Assembly: GCA_003173995.1 (NCBI GenBank)
Contig: PRDT01000030.1
Location: 1 to 25,751, forward strand
Direction: 5' to 3'
DNA length: 25,751 nucleotides
Origin: Candidatus Levyibacteriota bacterium
GTDB taxonomy: Bacteria; Patescibacteriota; Microgenomatia; Levybacterales; UBA12049
In this document: piece by piece, positions 20,825 through 25,751 of the stretch
Position numbering within the stretch: the first letter of the stretch is position 1
How the letters are laid out: each line of letters starts with the position of its first letter
Program-made: the position numbers and the translations under genes
The notes under the pieces: generated by a model
Database searches by the model: none
Seen by the model: only the letters and a program-made list of their open reading frames with translations
What the model was told of the DNA's origin: nothing

Positions 20825-22498
20825 ATGAAACGGCATTTGTATTTATTGACTGTTCTATTGGTATTTATTCTCACTTTTTTTCTTCGATTCTATAAATTAG
20901 ATGTTTTGCCAAATGGTCTCAATCAGGATGAGACAGCTCTTGGATATAATGCATACAGTATTCTTTTAACAGGAAAAGATGAATATGGGCATCATCTTCC
21001 TTTGTACTTTAAATCTTTTGGTGATTACAAACTTCCCGTCTATGTGTATTTAACTGCGGGAGCTATCAAAGTATTTGGACTGAATGAATTTGCTGTAAGA
21101 TTTTGGTCTGCTTTTCTAGGATCCCTAACAATTATTGTGACTTTTTTCCTTATTAGAGATCTGACAAAAAGAAAAGATATACCGCTTATAGCAAGCACAT
21201 TATTATGCATTAATCCTTGGCACCTTTTCTTTTCTCGAGTTGCCTTTGAGGTAAATGTTGCTAATTTTTTTATCGTTCTGGGAGTATTTTTATTTGTAAA
21301 AGCAGTAAAAAAGAATACATTACCTATGTATCTGTTTTCACTCCTTTCCTTTGGTATCTCACTCTATACCTATAATGTAACAAGACTTGTTGCTCCCGCT
21401 CTTTTTCTCTTTCTTATGTTTCATTACAAAGAACGTATCCAAAAGCTCTCTCTTGTTGCAAAGTCTCTCATTGTGGTTGTTTTTCTAGGCTTACTTGTAC
21501 CATTTGTCTTAACTCTACTCTCCAAATCAGGACTTTCTGGACAATCTGCAGTACTCATTTTTAGTGGCCCTGCAAAAGCGTCTATGTTGGAATTCCGATC
21601 CTATATTGCCCAATTGCCAAGAGTTATTGGCCTACTGCTGTTTAACAATTACTTATTAGTAATTTGGTATTACCTATCTAATGTAGTCAGTTTTTTCTCG
21701 ACAACATTTTTCTTTGTATCAGGAGGATCAGGGTCGGTAAGCGTTGGAAATGTCGGAATGTTTTATATTTTTGAAGTACCTAGTTTTATCGTTGGGTTTG
21801 GCCTCCTATTTAAAAATAAATATCCATTCTTACAATTATTTGGAATATGGTTTGCGATTGTTTTAGCAATCATTGGACTGAGTACAGGTGCCCCTCATGC
21901 AACAAGGGACTTTACTATGATAGTTCCACTTGTTGTTATTTCATCTGTTGGGTTGCTGACTATTTGGCAATGGATATGGCAACAGAAACCCACCATAAGA
22001 AAAATATTATTGGCACTTTCTATAATTTTGGTTGCATATAATATTTTTTATTTTGGGTTTTCTTATATTTATCGTTTCCCTATTGTTGCGGCCAAAACAT
22101 GGAGAGCAGAAGATAAAGCATTGTCACTTTATCTACAAAAAAACGAAAGTAAGTACAACAAAATTATTATTGATACAGATGCTGATTTTATTTATACCTC
22201 GTTACTTTTTTATCAAAAGTACGATCCTCAAAAAGCAATTACTACGAGCACGTATGATAATGGTGCATTATTTGTTCATATGAAAACGTTAGGAAAATAC
22301 GAATTTAGAAAAGTACATCTCGAGAAAGATTTGTCAATCTCTCATACTCTTATTGTGACAGGAGATGTGCCTTCAAATAAATATCAAATTGATCAAATTG
22401 GTTATCCTCCTCGTCATGTTGTACTCTATGTTGATAAAGCATTTCCTCAATATCCTGTGATTGATGTTGCATATAAAATGTTTACCAACACAAAATAA
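20825..22498 (+). CDS. GT39-like membrane glycosyltransferase, second copy
   Basis: A 557-residue paralogue-level relative of the preceding protein. The N-terminal helix RFYKLDVLPNGLNQDETALG holds Asp35-Glu36 of the GT-C motif; KSFGDYKLPVYVYLTAGAI, EFAVRFWSAFLGSLTIIVTF and PWHLFFSRVAFEVNVANF follow in family order. About 12 helices are followed by an extracytoplasmic domain of ~130 residues. It is probably a lipid-phosphate-sugar-dependent transferase acting outside the membrane; the acceptor is unknown. The ATG follows the previous stop by one base (TAATATG), the same junction as at its own 3' end, which suggests translational re-initiation. Confidence 0.87.
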   Translation: MKRHLYLLTVLLVFILTFFLRFYKLDVLPNGLNQDETALGYNAYSILLTGKDEYGHHLPLYFKSFGDYKLPVYVYLTAGAIKVFGLNEFAVRFWSAFLGSLTIIVTFFLIRDLTKRKDIPLIASTLLCINPWHLFFSRVAFEVNVANFFIVLGVFLFVKAVKKNTLPMYLFSLLSFGISLYTYNVTRLVAPALFLFLMFHYKERIQKLSLVAKSLIVVVFLGLLVPFVLTLLSKSGLSGQSAVLIFSGPAKASMLEFRSYIAQLPRVIGLLLFNNYLLVIWYYLSNVVSFFSTTFFFVSGGSGSVSVGNVGMFYIFEVPSFIVGFGLLFKNKYPFLQLFGIWFAIVLAIIGLSTGAPHATRDFTMIVPLVVISSVGLLTIWQWIWQQKPTIRKILLALSIILVAYNIFYFGFSYIYRFPIVAAKTWRAEDKALSLYLQKNESKYNKIIIDTDADFIYTSLLFYQKYDPQKAITTSTYDNGALFVHMKTLGKYEFRKVHLEKDLSISHTLIVTGDVPSNKYQIDQIGYPPRHVVLYVDKAFPQYPVIDVAYKMFTNTK

Positions 22499-22499
22499 T

Positions 22500-24143
22500 A
22501 TGAAAACCAAATTGCTATCATTTTTACCTTATGTAATTGTTCTTTTTTTATCTATTCCACTCATTCTGCCATACTTTCATTCGGGTTATTTCCCAACACA
22601 TGATGGGTTGTGGGCAGTGGTAAGACTTGGGGATATGTTCCGTGAACTTCGAGATCATCAATTTCCCGCAAGGTATAGTGAGAATTTAAATTTTGGTTAC
22701 GGATATCCATTATTTAACTTTGCGTATCCTTTTCCTTACTATTTGGGAATCATTTTCCATTTTCTAGGGTTTTCGTTTATTTCGACAATCAAACTACTGT
22801 TTGCTCTTACCGTCCCATTATCAGGATTAGGAATGTATATTGCATCGAAGAAATTATGGGGAAAGACATTTTCAGGCATTATCAGTGCATTGTTATATAT
22901 GTACCTTCCTTATAGGATGGTTGACTTGTATGTAAGGGGATCTATTGGTGAATCAGTCTCCTTTGTCATTTTCCCTTTACTTATTTTGAGTGTTCTTTTT
23001 ATCCTTGGAAAACCAGAATCAAAAAAGTGGATAGCAATAGGTGGCATATTGTTGGCAATTCTAGTAACCTCTCACAACATTATGGCAATCCTTTTTACGC
23101 CAACACTTATTGCCTTTGCAGTTGTTATGGGTTGGAGAAAAAAGCAAGTTTGGACATCACTTCTTTTTTCATTTCTTTTCGGTGTATCCCTTTCTGCCTT
23201 TTTCTGGCTTCCAGCACTTTCAGAAAAACATCTGATTCTGTTATCAAAAATACCTATTGCAGATAGAAACTTATATTACGTAACACTTCAACAACTTGTT
23301 ATTCCATCATGGAATTATGGAGTACCAGATGCCAAAAATGGATTTACATATCAACTTGGTTGGCCAGTTCTTCTTATAATATGTTTGGGAATAGCACAAT
23401 TTTTCTATTTCTTAAAAAAGAAATTACAAGTAAAAAATTTTGGCGGATTAGTTACCTTTATCTCTTCAATTCTTATCATGGTACTTTTCCTCTTTCCATT
23501 TTCTGGATTTATTTGGGAACATATACCTCTTCTTAAAGAAATTAATTATCCCTGGACACTTCTTGGACCTTTGGGATTCTTCATGACACTTTTTGCAGGG
23601 TCTATGGGGGTAGCTAAAAATCGATTAATTCAAAGTATAATTTGCTTTGCTCTTTTGATGGAAATGCTTTTGGTCATGCCATATGCAAGACCAGAAAAAT
23701 ACATTACGGTAGATGATGGGTATTTTCTAACAAATGATGCAACAACAACATCTTCAACAGAATATATTCCTTTATGGGTTACAAAATGGCCAACACAAAG
23801 ACCAGAACAAAAAGTGACCATTTTAGATGGAAATGTAGATATCTTACAAACCTCTTCTAAAAAAATACAAGCAACTATTACTGCAGATCATGACACAACT
23901 GTCACCATTAATACTATCTATTATCCCGGATGGATAGTAAAAATTGATAATGTGCAAAAAGAAATTTCTTATACAAATCCACTAGGCATTATGAAAGTTA
24001 AAGTGCCTGCTGGTCAGCATATTCTTTTAGCAAAGTTTGGTGAAACACCAATGCGACTTAGTGCAGATATAATAAGTCTTTTTGCTTTTCTAATAGCTAT
24101 TTTTTATTTAGTATTGTCTTTTATTCCAAAAAAGAAAAAATGA
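22500..24143 (+). CDS. PTPS-related membrane protein (Pfam PTPS_related type, putative GT-C)
   Basis: A 547-residue protein. About 11 helices are followed by a ~150-residue beta-rich C-terminal domain (IYYPGWIVKIDN, VPAGQHILLAKF). Early features are YFPTHDGLWAVVRL (His34-Asp35), a likely acidic active-site loop, and NFGYGYPLFNFAYPFPYYLG. The family name, 6-pyruvoyl-tetrahydropterin-synthase related, is historical: there is no pterin enzyme here, and the topology is that of a GT-C transferase or flippase-like protein. ATG 22500 follows the previous stop by one base. The earlier in-frame start inside the previous gene (22461) is rejected. The stop overlaps the next gene's ATG in ATGA. Confidence 0.8.
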   Translation: MKTKLLSFLPYVIVLFLSIPLILPYFHSGYFPTHDGLWAVVRLGDMFRELRDHQFPARYSENLNFGYGYPLFNFAYPFPYYLGIIFHFLGFSFISTIKLLFALTVPLSGLGMYIASKKLWGKTFSGIISALLYMYLPYRMVDLYVRGSIGESVSFVIFPLLILSVLFILGKPESKKWIAIGGILLAILVTSHNIMAILFTPTLIAFAVVMGWRKKQVWTSLLFSFLFGVSLSAFFWLPALSEKHLILLSKIPIADRNLYYVTLQQLVIPSWNYGVPDAKNGFTYQLGWPVLLIICLGIAQFFYFLKKKLQVKNFGGLVTFISSILIMVLFLFPFSGFIWEHIPLLKEINYPWTLLGPLGFFMTLFAGSMGVAKNRLIQSIICFALLMEMLLVMPYARPEKYITVDDGYFLTNDATTTSSTEYIPLWVTKWPTQRPEQKVTILDGNVDILQTSSKKIQATITADHDTTVTINTIYYPGWIVKIDNVQKEISYTNPLGIMKVKVPAGQHILLAKFGETPMRLSADIISLFAFLIAIFYLVLSFIPKKKK

Positions 24144-25751
24144 TGAAAAATCTACTTTTACTTCTCATATTTTGTTTGTTATTAATTGGAACAATAAAAC
24201 CATTTTTCATGAATGGGTTTTTTACAATGCATGATGATACCCAAATAGCAAGGGTATATGAGATGGGAAAGGCACTCAGTGATGGCATGTTCCCAGTAAG
24301 ATGGAGCCAAGATTTAGGTTATGGTTATGGATATCCACTTTTTACTTTTTATGCTCCTGTTGCTTATTATCTAGGTGGCATTATTACTACTGTGGGAATA
24401 CCTGCTCTTTCTTCAACAAAGATTATGATGGCAATTGGAGTGTTTATTGCAGGATTTGGTATGTATTTCCTGGGAAAAAATTTATGGGGAGAGAAAGGAG
24501 CTCTTATTTCTGGATTACTTTATGCATATGCAACATATCATGCTGTTGATATTTTTGTGAGAGGAGATGTGGCGGAGTTTTGGGCTTATGGGCTGCTCCC
24601 TTTCATTTTTTACGGACTCCTCAAGATTAATAATACAACCAAGTGGCGATATGTGGTATTAGTTGCTGTTTCATATGGTCTTATTATTGCAACACATAAT
24701 CTTTCGGCATTGATGATAACACCTTTTCTCATACTCTGGGCGATATTTTTAAGTTTGCATGTGAAGAATAATACAAGAGTACATATTTTTCTATCCATAG
24801 GACTTGGCATTATTCTCGCGGGATTTTACTGGTTGCCAGTGTTAAGCGAAATGCGTTATACCAACGTGCTTTCTCAAATAGGAGGAGGGGCTGATTTTCA
24901 TGATCATTTTGTTTGCTGGCAACAATTTTGGTATAGCCCGTGGGGTTTTGGAGGTTCTGTCCCGGGATGTGCAGATGGTCTTTCTTTTGCTCTAGGAAAA
25001 ATTGCTTTGCTTTTGTGTGGTATGAGCATAATTTTGGCAATTATTTCATTTAGCAAACAACAAAAAGCAAGTATTTTAGCTTTTCTCTTTTTAGGAGGAC
25101 TTCTTATTTCACTTTTTCTAGCCACTTCATCTTCACAGGTTATATGGAATGTTCTCAAACCTATGGCATTTTTCCAATATCCATGGAGATTCCTTTTCCT
25201 TGCATCTTTCTTTAGCGCCTTGCTTGGTGGAGCCACAATAGCTTTCTTAGAAAACATGTCGGTATTCAAAAAAAATAATATATTTTCATGGATAGTAACA
25301 ATTGTTGCCTCCTTTGTGATAATTGTTGTCCAAGTGAAATTATTCGTTCCACAAGAATATCTGACTACCCCCAATGAGGATTATATTGCTAAGTCAGAGT
25401 TGTCCTGGAATACTTCAAATACATCAGATGAATATATGCCTCGTTATTTCCACAAACCCATTGATAGTTCTCAAATTCCTCACGATATTGTCACGGTTAT
25501 TAATGGGGTAGCAGAAACAAAAGTGAATAAGACCAATAAAAAAGAAATTGCTCTCCATCTTGACTCAGGCCAAATTCTTCAGATAAATCAAGCATTCTTT
25601 CCAGGCTGGGTTGTGCTTATTGATGGCAAACCTGCTTCTTTTCAGCAAACTCCTACAGGTATGTCAGTTTTAGTACCGGGTGGGTCACATATACTCGATT
25701 TACTCTATAAGCAAACACCTCCTGAAATACTAGGAGATATTCTATCTCTCA
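24140..25751 (+). CDS. PTPS-related membrane protein, tandem paralogue (partial, 3' end cut by window edge)
   Basis: An open frame from ATG 24140 to the edge gives 537 residues without a stop. It is colinear with the preceding protein: FFTMHDDTQIARVYEM (His31-Asp-Asp33), LGYGYGYPLFTFYAPVAYYL, a basic helix-rich middle (VSYGLIIATHNLSALMITP), FFQYPWRFLFLASFF, and the C-terminal beta-domain element FFPGWVVLIDGKPASF then VPGGSHILDLLY. A tandem duplication with divergence is the simplest reading. It begins in a 4-nt ATGA overlap with the previous stop, so translation is coupled. A second ATG three bases on is equally possible. Function is as for the upstream copy: an outer-face glycan or lipid step, not proven. 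Confidence 0.8.
   Translation, partial: MMKNLLLLLIFCLLLIGTIKPFFMNGFFTMHDDTQIARVYEMGKALSDGMFPVRWSQDLGYGYGYPLFTFYAPVAYYLGGIITTVGIPALSSTKIMMAIGVFIAGFGMYFLGKNLWGEKGALISGLLYAYATYHAVDIFVRGDVAEFWAYGLLPFIFYGLLKINNTTKWRYVVLVAVSYGLIIATHNLSALMITPFLILWAIFLSLHVKNNTRVHIFLSIGLGIILAGFYWLPVLSEMRYTNVLSQIGGGADFHDHFVCWQQFWYSPWGFGGSVPGCADGLSFALGKIALLLCGMSIILAIISFSKQQKASILAFLFLGGLLISLFLATSSSQVIWNVLKPMAFFQYPWRFLFLASFFSALLGGATIAFLENMSVFKKNNIFSWIVTIVASFVIIVVQVKLFVPQEYLTTPNEDYIAKSELSWNTSNTSDEYMPRYFHKPIDSSQIPHDIVTVINGVAETKVNKTNKKEIALHLDSGQILQINQAFFPGWVVLIDGKPASFQQTPTGMSVLVPGGSHILDLLYKQTPPEILGDILSL

Noticed and set aside
22500..25751. Linking the PTPS-related membrane proteins with the pterin dehydratase as a pterin pathway
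   Set aside because: The PTPS-related name is historical; these are polytopic membrane proteins with no PTPS zinc site, and they lie far from the dehydratase in a glycan operon.

Overview
The window is AT-rich, gene-dense bacterial chromosome. It reads cleanly with the standard code, and TGA is used as a stop. The gene set suggests a Patescibacteria/CPR lineage, most likely Microgenomates-like: many GT-C membrane glycosyltransferases, a class E/F-type sortase, a DUF5667-type envelope protein, a SemiSWEET half-transporter, free-standing small domains, almost no intergenic space, and start codons lying 6-9 nt from a -10 box. That placement is an inference from gene content; no 16S or ribosomal protein is present. 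I found no insertion sequence, phage gene, CRISPR array or toxin-antitoxin pair.

Layout. 1-1406 (-): PurD-like ATP-grasp ligase cut by the left edge. 1474-2849 (+): ICMT-like methyltransferase, VOC protein and GIY-YIG nuclease-like protein in a tight operon. 2794-3108 (-): one-domain alkyltransferase-like protein. 3196-3510 (+): SemiSWEET. 3507-8181 (-): a surface block of double GT2 synthase, GT-C transferase, small secreted P/T-rich protein and sortase. 8287-10545 (+): Nudix hydrolase, pterin-4a-carbinolamine dehydratase and a debranching-enzyme-like glycosidase. 10538-12944 (-): a putative Mg2+ module of a PRC/MgtE_N/CBS sensor and an NRAMP-related transporter. 13053-16501 (+): Lon protease behind a degenerate CIRCE-like site, then a DUF5667-like surface protein. 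16498-17247 (-): tRNA-Glu(CTC) directly followed by uracil-DNA glycosylase. 17337-25751 (+): a second surface-glycan operon of a DPM-like GT2, three GT-C transferases and two tandem PTPS-related membrane proteins, the last cut by the right edge.

How it fits together. The two glycan blocks resemble a polyprenyl-phosphate-sugar pathway: a cytoplasmic GT2 charges the lipid, and GT-C enzymes transfer the sugar outside the membrane to envelope glycans or proteins. The sortase and the two P/T-rich exported proteins are plausible envelope partners. Lon, Ung and the alkyltransferase-like protein are housekeeping or repair functions between them.

The most notable sequence-level signals are: (i) a repeated -10-box/6-9 nt/start-codon layout pointing to leaderless mRNAs, with only two clear Shine-Dalgarno sites in the window; (ii) the Lon promoter with an off-register CIRCE-like repeat; (iii) an NRAMP protein with an altered metal site, translationally coupled to a detached MgtE-type sensor; (iv) tRNA-Glu 10 nt upstream of ung; (v) a double GT2 enzyme whose first domain has lost its DxD motif; and (vi) convergent genes that share palindromic TTAA stop codons with no terminator between them.
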